Program-made: the position numbers and the translations under genes
The notes under the pieces: generated by a model
Databases searched by the model: none
What the model was told of the DNA's origin: nothing
Seen by the model: the letters and a program-made list of their open reading frames with translations, nothing else
Part shown: positions 16,151 through 25,123 of the stretch, piece after piece
Layout: each line of letters begins with the position of its first letter
Position numbering within the stretch: the first letter of the stretch is position 1
Assembly (NCBI RefSeq): GCF_024171945.1
Contig: NZ_JAMTCR010000002.1
Span: 2,976,001-3,040,000, forward strand
Reading direction: 5' to 3'
DNA from: Actinokineospora globicatena
Lineage (GTDB): Bacteria; Actinomycetota; Actinomycetes; Mycobacteriales; Pseudonocardiaceae
Length of the DNA: 64,000 nucleotides

Positions 16151-16640
16151 GCACCGTCGACGAGCGAATCCGGTGGGTCTGACCCGCCAGCAGGCCGCTG
16201 ACCAGGTCGTCCGCGAGTTCGGGGCGGTGGAGGACCTGGTGGGGAGTTGGCAGCGGGAGCTGACGATCGCACACCGCCCGCGCCGTCTCACTGACCGTTC
16301 CGTTCGTCATCGCCTGCTGGACCCTGCCGCGCCACACCGGCGGCGACACGCTCTGGCACCTCCCGAGCGCCCTCGTGGCTGTGTCCGCCGCCCTCGCCAC
16401 CACCCCCTCGCCCGGGCAGGCCCCCACCCCGAACCGCCTGCCGCTCACCGTCGCTCGGGCGGGCACTGCGGCCGGCATGTCCATGGCCCTGGCCGCCTCG
16501 CCCTGACCATCTCGGCCGTCCTCGGCACCAACTGGCACCTCTTGGCCGCCGCCGGACTCCTCGCCGCCACCTCGCACGCCCTCGTCACGTGCTCAGCCCG
16601 CACCTGCCGCCGCTGCGCCCGCCTCACCGCCCCATGGTCA
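16147..16640 (+). pseudogene. Decayed PadR-partner membrane protein (permease-prefix type)
   Basis: Starting at the ATG overlapping the PadR stop, the frame reads MSTVDERIRWV and stops at once. The next conserved segment, GLTRQQAADQVVREFGAVED, is in another frame from 16176; a membrane stretch (AVSLTVPFVIACWTLPRHTG) returns to the first frame from about 16280; and ALTISAVLGTNWHLLAAAG moves back again near 16498. Joined, these give the usual plan of PadR-associated prefix-domain proteins: an N-terminal cytosolic helical domain and a group of TMs. At least three frameshifts and an internal deletion make it a pseudogene. Confidence 0.7.
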
Positions 16641-16783
16641 GGCGGGTTGGCGACATGGCAGCTGTGTCGTTGTCGAGGAGGCTGCCTTGGCCGGGGCGGG
16701 ATCGCGTCCCTCAGCGCCCCATGTGCGCGCCCGTAGCCAGCCCGAACACCGGTACGGCAATACCAGCCAGATTGTCCACCCAT

Positions 16784-16810
16784 GTATTGGCTGTCTACGT
16801 ATTGGCTGTC
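16784..16810. repeat. Short direct repeat GTATTGGCTGTC
   Basis: Two exact copies of the 12-mer GTATTGGCTGTC at 16784-16795 and 16799-16810, three bases apart, in the intergenic region between the decayed PadR partner and the trypsin-like gene terminator. Could be a slippage product or a binding site. Confidence 0.6.
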
Positions 16811-16828
16811 AACCTACAGCAAAGACGA

Positions 16829-16860
16829 GAGCCCGTGGCCGCCGAGGCGACCACGGGCTC
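16829..16860 (-). terminator. Terminator of the trypsin-like protease gene
   Basis: A perfect 10-bp stem, GAGCCCGTGG (16829-16838) with CCACGGGCTC (16851-16860), about 36 bases after the protease stop on the minus strand and followed there by a T-rich run. Confidence 0.75.
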
Positions 16861-16896
16861 CAGCGTCCCGAGATCAGGGACGGTCGGGTCCGGGGA

Positions 16897-18366
16897 TCAT
16901 CGGACCGTGATCGTGTACTCCGCGGAACCGGTCTTGCCGGTGCTGTCGGTCGCGGTGATGGTCACCTTGTGGGTGCCGCGCTGGTACGGGCCCGCGACTG
17001 TCATCCGCGAGGTGCCGTTGTTGGTGGTGGCGGGGGAGAACATCGGGCCGGAGAGGCCGCCGGTGCCGGTGAGCTTCACCGCGCCGGTGCTGCCGGTGAT
17101 GGTGACCGTGGCGTTGGCGTAACCGCCGGGGCCGACCGTGGCGGCGTTGGGGGCGACGGTCACCTTCAGGCTGCCGGTGGGCGGCTGGCCGCCGTCGCCG
17201 ACGGTGAGGGTGTACTCGGCGGCCTTGGACCCGGAGGTGCCCTTCGCGGTCACGGTGACCTTGTAGGTGCCCGACGGGGTGGTCGACGCGGTCAGCAGGG
17301 TCAGCTTGGCGACGTCGCCGGAGTTGACCGAGGTGGGCTGGAAGGTGGCCGTGGTGCCCGCGGGCAGGCCGGAGGCGCTGAGGTCCAGCTTCTCCGCGCC
17401 CTGGTCGCCCGCCTTGGTGGTGACGCTGGTGGAGACGTGCTTGCCCGCCTCCGCCTTGCCGGTGGACGGCGACAGCGCGACCGAGAAGGTGCCGTCGGTG
17501 GGCGGGGTACCGCCACCGATCTCGCCCTTGGCCCAGTCACCCATGGCGTTGGTCAGCCGACCGAAGATGCTGTACCGGTCGCACTTGCTGGAGCCCCACG
17601 AGGACACGCCGATGATCACGCCGTCCACGATGAGCGGGCCACCGCTGTCGCCCGAGCAGTTGGCGGTGCGACCGTCGTTGTAGCCGCTGCACACCATCAG
17701 GTCGCCGTTGACCTTGATGTCGAACACGTTGCAGCTGCCCGGGTCGACGACCGGCAGCGTGGTCTTGCGCAGCTCACCGGAGCCGCCAGACGACGAGGTC
17801 TTGCCGTAGCCGAGCGACAGCGCGGACTTGCCCGGCGCGCTGAGCGCGACGTCGCCGGAACCCGCCACCTTGGCCCACTGGGCCTCCGGCACCGGGATGT
17901 CGTCGGCGGTGGTCACGACCGCGACGTCGTAGCCGGTCCGCCAGCCGCCGTTGCCGCTGTAGTTCGGGTGGGTCTTGAACGAGGCCACCTTGGTGCGGAA
18001 GGTGTCGTCGCCCGGGGTGTTGAGGTCGTCGTCACCGTAGATGTAGCTCTTGTCACCGACGGCGTCGATCATGCAGTGCGCGGCGGTGATGATCTTGCGC
18101 TTGCCGACCACGGACGCGGTGCACGACTGCCCCTGCGGGCCACCGCCGCCGACGCGCATGCCCGCGATGATGAACGGGTGCTCCTTGACGGTGGTCTTGG
18201 TCCCGTTGACGATCTGGGCGCTCGCGTCCGGTCCGCGCAGGTCCGCGGTCGGGTTGGCGGCGATGCTGATCTTCTCGGGCTGGGCGGCGCCCGCGTTCGT
18301 GGTGATCGCCACCGTCACCGCGGCCAAGGCCAGGGTGACCGCCGCGGCGAGTTGTCGCTTCTTCAT
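16897..18366 (-). CDS. Secreted trypsin-like serine protease (S1) with C-terminal Ig-like domains
   Basis: A 489-residue exported protease. ATG at 18366 is chosen over an upstream ATG because AAGGAGA precedes it and it opens a signal peptide (MKKRQLAAAVTLALAAVTVA). After a short propeptide the S1 domain begins at IVNGTKTT, with the triad His97 (ITAAHC), Asp148 (YDVAVV) and Ser241 (CSGDSGGP) plus six cysteines. A GGGTPPTDG linker leads to two Ig-like beta-sandwich domains of the kind that follow secreted actinobacterial proteases (SGLPAGTTATFQPTSV; TVGPGGYANATVTITG). Activity requires exposure of the IVNG N-terminus. It lies 42 bp downstream of the subtilase gene on the same strand. Confidence 0.93.
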   Translation of the reverse strand: MKKRQLAAAVTLALAAVTVAITTNAGAAQPEKISIAANPTADLRGPDASAQIVNGTKTTVKEHPFIIAGMRVGGGGPQGQSCTASVVGKRKIITAAHCMIDAVGDKSYIYGDDDLNTPGDDTFRTKVASFKTHPNYSGNGGWRTGYDVAVVTTADDIPVPEAQWAKVAGSGDVALSAPGKSALSLGYGKTSSSGGSGELRKTTLPVVDPGSCNVFDIKVNGDLMVCSGYNDGRTANCSGDSGGPLIVDGVIIGVSSWGSSKCDRYSIFGRLTNAMGDWAKGEIGGGTPPTDGTFSVALSPSTGKAEAGKHVSTSVTTKAGDQGAEKLDLSASGLPAGTTATFQPTSVNSGDVAKLTLLTASTTPSGTYKVTVTAKGTSGSKAAEYTLTVGDGGQPPTGSLKVTVAPNAATVGPGGYANATVTITGSTGAVKLTGTGGLSGPMFSPATTNNGTSRMTVAGPYQRGTHKVTITATDSTGKTGSAEYTITVR

Positions 18367-18408
18367 CGTTCTCCTTGCGTGACAGGGTTCAGGACAGTGC
18401 ACACAGGA

Positions 18409-19959
18409 CTAGAAGGTGATGGACCAACCGGTGAGGGTGCCGGTGTCGAACTTGTAGACGTCGCGCACCGAGAGCTTCCAGGTGCCGTTCGCGTCCTCGG
18501 AGGAGGCGTTGACGGTGAAGCTCTTGTGCACGCCCGACTCGCCGACGTCGCCGGACTTCTTGAGCGGGTAGGACGTCCCGCTCGGGCCGACCAGGTCGAT
18601 GGCGAGGTCACCGGTGTAGGGGTGGTCGATGTCGACCTTCACCTGCGTGGCGGCCGGGGCCTTGCCCGGGCAGCCGCTCTGGCTCACCGAGGTGCCGACC
18701 GCGGTGCCCGCGTCGGGGATGGCCACGTCCTCGTCGTTGGTCTTGACGCCGCACTGCGACGGCGGGGTGCCGCCGCCGATGTCGCCCACGTACAGCAGCT
18801 TGTTGGGCGAGCCCGTCCCCGGGTTGCTGACCAGGTCCGGCGTGGCGCTCTGCACCAGCGCGTCGCGCACCTGCTGCGGCGTCGCGCTCGGGTTGGCCGA
18901 GAGGTACATCGCCGCCGCGCCCGCGACGTGCGGGGACGCCATCGAGGTGCCGCTGGCGTTGCGGTACTGGCCGGTGTGGTCGCTGGAGTAGATGTTGCCG
19001 CCGGGGGCGAACAGGTCCACGCAGCTGCCGTAGTTGCCGCCGCGGGTGCGGTCCTTGTTGAACCAGCCCACGGTGATCACCTCGGGCACGCGCGCCGGGC
19101 TGACCCCGCACGCGTCCTGACCGGCGTTGCCCGCGGAGACCGCGACCACGATCCCCTTGGCCACCATGGCCTTGGCCTGCTCGTCACCGACGCCGACGGT
19201 GTCCATGCCCAGGCTGAGGTTGACCACCGCGGGCTTCACCGCGTTCTTGGCCACCCACTCCATGGCGCTGACCGTGGCCGAGTCCGGACCGGAACCCTTG
19301 CAGTCCAACGAGCGGACCGCCACGAGCTTGGCCTTCTTCGCCACGCCGACGGTCTTGCCCGCGATCGTCCCGGCCACGTGCGTGCCGTGGAAGTAGCAGT
19401 CCGCGGCCTCGGTGTCGTTGTCCAGGATGTCGTAGCCGTAGCTGGCGCGACCCTCGAACTCGGTGTGCCCGATGTTGATCCCCGAGTCGATGACGTAGGC
19501 GGTCACGCCCTCGCCGCCGTTGGGGTAGGTGTACTTCTTGTCCAGGGTGGCCGTCCGCTGGTCGACCTGGTCCAGGCCCCACGACGGCGGGTTCAGCTGG
19601 TCGGCGGTCGCCCTGGTGGTGCCGTCCTGGTACACGGTCTTGACCGACGGGTCGGCGGCCAGCCTGCGGGCCTGCTGCTCGGAGAGGTCGCGGACCGAGA
19701 AGCCGTTCAACGTGACGGAGTAGGTGTCCGTCACCGAGCCGCCGTAGCGCTGGGTGAGCGCCGTGGCCTGACCCGCGGCCGCCGCGCTCGCACCGTTCTT
19801 GAGCACCACGATGTACTGTCCGGCGTAGGGCTGGCTGGCCGGGACGACCGCCGCCTCCGCCTGCTGCGCCTCGGCGACACCTGTCGCGGTCGCCACGGCC
19901 GCCGCGGCTACCGCGACGGTGAACAGGCTCCACGTCCAGCGCGTCCTGCGTGCTTGCAT
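18409..19959 (-). CDS. Secreted subtilisin-like protease (S8) with inhibitor prodomain and P domain
   Basis: A 516-residue exported protease. ATG at 19959 follows GGAGGT and starts a signal peptide (MQARRTRW, then a long Ala/Val core, cleavage near VAEAQQ). It has an I9 propeptide (YIVVLKNGASAA to VKTVYQDG), then the S8 catalytic domain with Asp158 (YVIDSGI), His191 (HGTHVAGTIAG), oxyanion Asn (SAGNAG) and Ser339 (GTSMASPHVAG). A linker precedes a proprotein-convertase P domain (VDIDHPYTGDLAIDLVGPSG, DANGTWKLSVRD). This is the proteinase-K-like class abundant in actinomycete secretomes. It probably forms an extracellular protein-degrading unit with the downstream trypsin-like gene. Confidence 0.94.
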   Translation of the reverse strand: MQARRTRWTWSLFTVAVAAAAVATATGVAEAQQAEAAVVPASQPYAGQYIVVLKNGASAAAAGQATALTQRYGGSVTDTYSVTLNGFSVRDLSEQQARRLAADPSVKTVYQDGTTRATADQLNPPSWGLDQVDQRTATLDKKYTYPNGGEGVTAYVIDSGINIGHTEFEGRASYGYDILDNDTEAADCYFHGTHVAGTIAGKTVGVAKKAKLVAVRSLDCKGSGPDSATVSAMEWVAKNAVKPAVVNLSLGMDTVGVGDEQAKAMVAKGIVVAVSAGNAGQDACGVSPARVPEVITVGWFNKDRTRGGNYGSCVDLFAPGGNIYSSDHTGQYRNASGTSMASPHVAGAAAMYLSANPSATPQQVRDALVQSATPDLVSNPGTGSPNKLLYVGDIGGGTPPSQCGVKTNDEDVAIPDAGTAVGTSVSQSGCPGKAPAATQVKVDIDHPYTGDLAIDLVGPSGTSYPLKKSGDVGESGVHKSFTVNASSEDANGTWKLSVRDVYKFDTGTLTGWSITF

Positions 19960-20195
19960 CGATACCTCCATCGTGCGTTCGAACGGCCTTGGGCAGGGTG
20001 TTTGGAGCATCAGGCCGCTCGGGAATCACCCTTCGGCCTGCGGGATGGGGGAACAAGCGTGGTCGCGACCCGTATGGGTACGGGATCGTGCGTAGACGCC
20101 AGTGCGGGTGCGCGCGTGGGGTTACGGTGCCGCGCCCGGCCGACTTATCCTGTCGGCCGACCGTCCGTGGGAGTGGATCACCAACAGGAGCGAGC

Positions 20196-23009
20196 ATGGG
20201 TGGGTGCGCGAATCCGCTGTCCGTCCGATCCGGCTCGGTGCCGCTGGTCGGCCGGGACGCGGAGCTGGCCGCCCTGCTCGGCGCGGTGCGGCACCCGCCG
20301 TCGGCGGTCTTCGTCGAGGGCCAGGCCGGGGTGGGCAAGACCAGGCTGGTCGCCGAGTTCGTCGCCGCCGCGCGCGCCGAGGACGCCAGGGTGGTCCTGG
20401 GTTCGTGCCAGCCGATGGCCGACCCGTTCCCGTACGGGGTGCTGCTGGACTGCCTCAGCCAGTGCGGTGACCACCTGGGCGAACCCGGCCCGGTGACCGG
20501 CGCGCTGCGCGACCTCCTGCCCGAACTCGCCGACCGCCTGCCGCCCGCGCCGCGCCCCCTCGTCGACCCGGAGGCCGAGCGGCACCGGGTGTTCCGGGCC
20601 GTGCGCGACCTGTTGTGCTGCCTGGGACCGACCGTGCTGGTGCTCGAAGACCTGCACTGGGCGGACGAGGAGACCCGGCACGTGCTGCGGTTCGTGCTGG
20701 CCAACCCGCCGCCCGGTCTGTCGGTCGTGGCGACCTACCGCCGGGAGGACCTGCGGACCGGGGCGCCGCTCGGCCGCGCTTTCCACGTCCCGCACGGGGT
20801 CACCGGGGTCAACCTGGTGCTGCGCCCCTTCGACACCACGCAGGTCCGCGCCATGGTCGACGCACTCGTCGGCTCCGCGGTGACCTCGCAGCGCTTCGCC
20901 GAGGTCTTGGCGGGGGAGACGGCGGGAATCCCGTTCGTGGTCGAGGAAACGGTGCGAGCGCTGCCCGATCCGGTGCGTGACGTGCGGCTGGGCAGTGCCG
21001 CCGCCCGGCGCGCGCTGGCCGGGATCGATGTGCCGGTCCTGGTCGCCGACGCGATCATGGAGCGGATGGGCGCACTGCCGCCCGAGGCCCGGGCCGTCGC
21101 CGAGGCTGTCGCGGTGCTGGGCGTGCCGGAACCGATCGACGTCCTCGACGCGGTGGCCGGGAAAGCCGCGGCGGAGCACGTGACCACGTTGGTCGCCTCC
21201 GGGGTACTGGTGGAGCAGAAGGGGAACAGGTACGGTTTCCGGCACGACATCGCCAGGCGCGCGGTGTACGCGGCGCTGCCCGGACCCCGGCGGTGGGACC
21301 TGCACGAGCGCGCCGTGGCCGTGCTGTCCACTGTGGATCAACCGCCGCTGGTCCGGCTCGCCGCGCACGCCAGGGCCGCGGGCATGACCGGTCAGTGGAT
21401 GCGCTACAGCGAGCTGGCCGCCGAGGCCGCCGAAGAGGCCAAGGACGTGCCCGCCGCCGTCGACCTGCTCTCCCAGGTGCTGGCCGACCCGGGGATCAGC
21501 GCCGAGGACACGAACCGGCTGGCCACCACGCTCTGCGGTTACGCGATGACCGGACTGCCCGGTGGGCCGGTGACCGCGCGGGTCGAGGGCCTGCTGTCGG
21601 ACCCGAGGCTCACGCCGGACGTCCGCGGCGAGGTGCACCTGTGGTTCGGGCTGCTGCTGCAACGCGAGGCCGGGGAGGTGGACCGGGGCGCCGAGGAGAT
21701 CGCCAGGGCCATCGCGCTGCTCGGTGACCAGCCGGAGCGGGCCGTGCGCGGGATGGCGGCGATGGCCGGGCCGTACCTGGGCACCGCGTCGGTCGCCGAG
21801 CACCAGGCCTCGCTCGGCCGGGTCGAGGAGATCATCGAGCACCTGCCGACCCTGGCGCTGCGCACCGCGATGCTGGCCACGACGCTGGGCGGGCGGCTCA
21901 TCGTCGGCGACCCGAGCAGTTGGGAGCGCATCGCCCAACTCCCGTCCCCTTCGGACGTCCACGACCCGGAGGAGATCCACCACCTCGCCAGGGCGCACTG
22001 CAACGTGGCCGACGCGTGCTCGTGGATCGGGCACTACGGGCGCGCGCGGACGTTCCTGCGCACCGGGATCGCCTTGGCTGAACGGGTGGCCGCGTCCTAT
22101 GTGGTCGGCACCGCCGAGGCCACCGCGGTCCGGCTCGACTGGCTCAGCGGGCGGTGGACCGGGCTCGAGCAGCGGATCGACCGGCTGGTCGACGCCTACG
22201 AGAACCTGCTGCTGACCCAGGACCTCAACCTCACGCGGGGGTGGCTCGCGGCCGCGCGCGGTGACTGGATGCGGGCCCAGGCCGCGTTCGAGGCGGCTAC
22301 CGGGTCGTTCCCGGTGGGCATCTCGGCGGCCGGGGGAATGGCGGGCATGCTGCTGACCCGGGGCGAGGCGGCTGCGGCGGAGGAGCAGGTCGAGCGCGGT
22401 GTGGCGCTGTTGCGGCGCAAGGGCGCGTGGGTGTGGTCCGGCGACATCCTGCCCCAAGCGGTCGACTGCTACTTGGCCAACGGCCACATGGACGCCGCGC
22501 ACCAGCTCGTCGCGGAGGCGACCACCGGGCTGCGGGGGTTCGACGCGCCACTTGCCCAAGCGGCGTTGACCGCCTGCCACGCACGGCTGGCCAGCGACCG
22601 CAACGAGGCGGACCGCCTCTACCGGGAAGCGATCGACCAGCACCGTGCCCTGGGTTTGCCTTACCGCGCAACGCAACTCGCCGAACAGGCCGAGGGTGAT
22701 GACCTCGCCGACCCGTCGGTGATCGACGCGCTGGTCCAGTCCTACGACTCGCTGGGCGCGACGGTCGACGCCGCCCGCTGCCGTCACCGCAGCCGGGGTA
22801 TCGGCGTTGCCACGCCATCCCGCCGGGGGAGGCGCGGGTACGGCAGCGAGCTGTCGCCGCGTGAGCAGGACGTCGCCCGGCTCCTGGCGGGTGGTCACAC
22901 CAACCGCGAGATCGCCCAAGCCTTGTTCCTCTCGCGCCGCACCGTCGAGGAATACGTCGTCAAGGTCCGCCGCAAGCTCAACGCGCCTTCCCGTCACGAC
23001 GTCCGATAG
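20196..23009 (+). CDS. LuxR-family regulator with AAA ATPase domain (LAL/MalT type)
   Basis: A 937-residue regulator. ATG at 20196 has AGGAG six bases upstream. The N-terminal STAND-like ATPase begins at VPLVGRDAELAALL, with Walker A VEGQAGVGKTRL (~42-50) and Walker B VLVLEDLHWADE. A long TPR-like helical region follows. The C-terminal LuxR helix-turn-helix reads ELSPREQDVARLLAGGHTNR then IAQALFLSRRTVEEYV. LAL regulators usually activate nearby secondary-metabolism or resistance genes. This one ends 76 bp before vanH on the same strand, so read-through into, or control of, the van operon is possible but unproven. Confidence 0.9.
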   Translation: MGGCANPLSVRSGSVPLVGRDAELAALLGAVRHPPSAVFVEGQAGVGKTRLVAEFVAAARAEDARVVLGSCQPMADPFPYGVLLDCLSQCGDHLGEPGPVTGALRDLLPELADRLPPAPRPLVDPEAERHRVFRAVRDLLCCLGPTVLVLEDLHWADEETRHVLRFVLANPPPGLSVVATYRREDLRTGAPLGRAFHVPHGVTGVNLVLRPFDTTQVRAMVDALVGSAVTSQRFAEVLAGETAGIPFVVEETVRALPDPVRDVRLGSAAARRALAGIDVPVLVADAIMERMGALPPEARAVAEAVAVLGVPEPIDVLDAVAGKAAAEHVTTLVASGVLVEQKGNRYGFRHDIARRAVYAALPGPRRWDLHERAVAVLSTVDQPPLVRLAAHARAAGMTGQWMRYSELAAEAAEEAKDVPAAVDLLSQVLADPGISAEDTNRLATTLCGYAMTGLPGGPVTARVEGLLSDPRLTPDVRGEVHLWFGLLLQREAGEVDRGAEEIARAIALLGDQPERAVRGMAAMAGPYLGTASVAEHQASLGRVEEIIEHLPTLALRTAMLATTLGGRLIVGDPSSWERIAQLPSPSDVHDPEEIHHLARAHCNVADACSWIGHYGRARTFLRTGIALAERVAASYVVGTAEATAVRLDWLSGRWTGLEQRIDRLVDAYENLLLTQDLNLTRGWLAAARGDWMRAQAAFEAATGSFPVGISAAGGMAGMLLTRGEAAAAEEQVERGVALLRRKGAWVWSGDILPQAVDCYLANGHMDAAHQLVAEATTGLRGFDAPLAQAALTACHARLASDRNEADRLYREAIDQHRALGLPYRATQLAEQAEGDDLADPSVIDALVQSYDSLGATVDAARCRHRSRGIGVATPSRRGRRGYGSELSPREQDVARLLAGGHTNREIAQALFLSRRTVEEYVVKVRRKLNAPSRHDVR

Positions 23010-23021
23010 ACCGGCTCGCCG

Positions 23022-23038
23022 CATATCGTCGGTATATC
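23022..23038 (+). promoter_or_regulatory. Candidate VanR-binding site upstream of vanH
   Basis: The 17-mer CATATCGTCGGTATATC contains two ATATC half-sites 11 bp apart and matches 14 of 17 positions of CATATCGCCGTCATATC upstream of vanR (27531-27547). Direct repeats with helical-turn spacing are normal for OmpR-class regulators. It lies ~48 bp before the vanH ATG, where an activator site would be expected. Assignment to VanR is inference. Confidence 0.55.
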
Positions 23039-23085
23039 CGTAATCGGATACGGGCCCGCAACCCCGGGTTGACTTGACTGTGGGC

Positions 23086-24087
23086 ATGCTCCACAGCGAA
23101 CCGGCCCGAACCGCGGGCACGCGGTTGTCCTCGGCCGTGGGGATCACCGTTTACGGGTGCGGTCCGGACGAGGACGCCTTGTTCCGCGAACTGTCGCCGC
23201 GCTTCGGTGTTGTGCCGATCACCACCGGGGAAGCGGTATCCGAGGCGACCGCCGAACTGGCGCGCGGAAATCGGTGCGTCAGCGTCGACCACAAGACGCG
23301 GATCTCCACCGCGACCCTCCTGGCACTGAGCCAGGCAGGCGTCGGCTATATCTCCACGAGGAGTGTCGGGTACGACCACATCGACGTGGACTACGCCAGG
23401 ACCGTCGGCATCTCCGTCGAGAACATCGCCTATTCACCGGACAGCGTGGCCGATTTCACGGTGATGTTGATGCTGATGGCGGTCCGGCACGCGCGGTCCA
23501 TGGTCCGGCGGGTGGACGTCCACGACTACCGGTTGAGCGACGTGCGCGGCCGGGAACTGCGCGACTTGACCATCGGCGTCGTGGGGACAGGGCGCATCGG
23601 TTCGGCCGTGGTGGACCGGCTGCGCGGCTTCGGCTGCCGCGTCGTGACCTGCGGCCGGGACCCCGCCGGTCAGGTGTCACTCGATGAACTGCTCCCGCAG
23701 AGCGACATCGTCACGCTGCACACACCGCTCAACGCCGAAACCCGCCACCTCCTCGACCGCAACCGCATCGCGCGGATGAAGCCCGGGGCGTTCGTCATCA
23801 ACACCGGACGCGGTTCCCTCGTCGACACCAGTGCGCTGGTCACGGCGTTGGAAAGCGGCAGGTTGGGCGGCGCGGCACTGGACGTGCTCGAAGGGGAGGA
23901 AGGGATCTTCTACGCCGACCACCGGAACGCGCCCACCGGGAACCCTTTTCTGCCGCGACTCCAAGGAATGCCGAACGTGCTCATCAGCCCGCACACCGCC
24001 TACCACACCGATCACGCCCTGGGCGACATCGTGATTAACAGCCTCCGCAACTGCGTGACCTTCGAAAGCGAGCAGCGACATGGCTAA
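23086..24087 (+). CDS. vanH: D-lactate dehydrogenase VanH
   Basis: Reduces pyruvate to D-lactate in the cytoplasm to feed the VanA ligase. A D-isomer-specific 2-hydroxyacid dehydrogenase: NAD-binding GVVGTGRIGSAVVDRL, then a DIVTLHTPLNAETRHLLD strand, the arginine region INTGRGSLVDT, catalytic Glu in LEGEEGIFY and His in ISPHTAYHTD. The N-terminus GITVYGCGPDEDALFREL is typical VanH. ATG at 23086 is chosen; GTG at 23080 or TTG at 23074 are possible because no strong Shine-Dalgarno is seen. It overlaps vanA by eight bases. Confidence 0.94.
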   Translation: MLHSEPARTAGTRLSSAVGITVYGCGPDEDALFRELSPRFGVVPITTGEAVSEATAELARGNRCVSVDHKTRISTATLLALSQAGVGYISTRSVGYDHIDVDYARTVGISVENIAYSPDSVADFTVMLMLMAVRHARSMVRRVDVHDYRLSDVRGRELRDLTIGVVGTGRIGSAVVDRLRGFGCRVVTCGRDPAGQVSLDELLPQSDIVTLHTPLNAETRHLLDRNRIARMKPGAFVINTGRGSLVDTSALVTALESGRLGGAALDVLEGEEGIFYADHRNAPTGNPFLPRLQGMPNVLISPHTAYHTDHALGDIVINSLRNCVTFESEQRHG

Positions 24088-25123
24088 GGTGAAGGTCGGG
24101 ATCATCTTCGGGGGATCCTCCGAGGAACACCCCGTCTCCGTGAAGTCCGCCCAAGAGGTCGCCAAGCACCTCGACACCGAGAAGTACGAACCGTTCTGGA
24201 TCGGGATCACCCGGCGCGGCGCCTGGCTGCTCTGCGACGGACCCGGACCGGACTGGGAGACCGGCCGGTGCCGCCCGGTCGTGCTGTCCCCGGACCGCGA
24301 CGTCCACGGATTGCTTGTCCTGGAACAAGGGCGCTACGAGACGATCAGCCTGGACGTCGTGTTGCCCGTCCTGCACGGCAAACTGGGCGAGGACGGCGCG
24401 ACGCAGGGCCTGTTAGAGCTCTCCGGGATCCCGTACGTCGGCTGCGACATCCAGAGTTCCGCGCTGTGCATGGACAAGTCCCTCACCTACACCGTCGCCA
24501 GGAGCGCGGGCATCGCGACGCCGAGGTTCTGGACCGTCGCGGCGAACGAGTGCGTCGATCCCGACCACCTCGCGTACCCCGTGTTCGTGAAACCCGCGCG
24601 CTCGGGGTCGTCCTTCGGCGTCAGCAAGGTGTCGAGCAAGGAGGAGCTGCGGGACGCGGTGGAGGTGGCGCGCCGGTACGACTCGAAGGTGCTGGTCGAG
24701 GAAGCCGTCGTCGGCAGCGAGATCGGCTGCGCGATCCTGGGCAACGAGTTGGACCTGCTCGCGGGCGAGGTGGACCAGATCGCCCTGACCCACGGGTTCT
24801 TCAAGATCCACCAGGAGAGCGACCCGGAGAGCGGCTCCGAGAACTCGACGGTCACCGTTCCCGCTGACATCCCGGCCGAGTCGCGCGCCCTCGTGCAGGC
24901 GACGGCGAAGACCGTGTACCGCGCCCTCGGGTGCCGTGGTCTGTCGCGAGTGGACATGTTCCTGACCCCGGACGGCACGGTCGTGCTCAACGAGGTCAAC
25001 ACCCTTCCCGGCCTGACCTCCTACAGCCGCTACCCCAGGATGATGGCCGCTGCCGGGGTGCCGCTCGCCGAGGTGATCGACCGCGTCGTGGCGCTGGCAC
25101 TGGTGGGCAGGCCCAATGAATGA
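24080..25123 (+). CDS. vanA: D-alanine--D-lactate ligase VanA-type
   Basis: Makes D-Ala-D-Lac depsipeptide, replacing the D-Ala-D-Ala that glycopeptides bind. A 347-residue ATP-grasp ligase: N-terminal VGIIFGGSSEEHPVSVKSA, GCDIQSSALCMDKSLTY, the omega-loop HGFFKIHQE with the histidine diagnostic of D-lactate-selective VanA/VanB-type ligases, SENSTVTVPADIP, CRGLSRVDMFL and the Mg-binding LNEVNTLPG. The ATG overlaps vanH and the end overlaps vanX, so the three genes are translationally coupled. Symbol is by ligase class; the subtype within actinomycete van ligases would need a tree. Confidence 0.95.
   Translation: MAKVKVGIIFGGSSEEHPVSVKSAQEVAKHLDTEKYEPFWIGITRRGAWLLCDGPGPDWETGRCRPVVLSPDRDVHGLLVLEQGRYETISLDVVLPVLHGKLGEDGATQGLLELSGIPYVGCDIQSSALCMDKSLTYTVARSAGIATPRFWTVAANECVDPDHLAYPVFVKPARSGSSFGVSKVSSKEELRDAVEVARRYDSKVLVEEAVVGSEIGCAILGNELDLLAGEVDQIALTHGFFKIHQESDPESGSENSTVTVPADIPAESRALVQATAKTVYRALGCRGLSRVDMFLTPDGTVVLNEVNTLPGLTSYSRYPRMMAAAGVPLAEVIDRVVALALVGRPNE

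Noticed and set aside
16687-20496. A 1269-codon plus-strand frame across the two protease genes
   Set aside because: It is antisense to genes with perfect S1 and S8 catalytic motifs and encodes only repetitive Arg/Gly/Val-rich sequence.
20178-23147. A 989-codon minus-strand frame opposite the LuxR regulator
   Set aside because: No domain signature; composition typical of GC-rich shadow frames.
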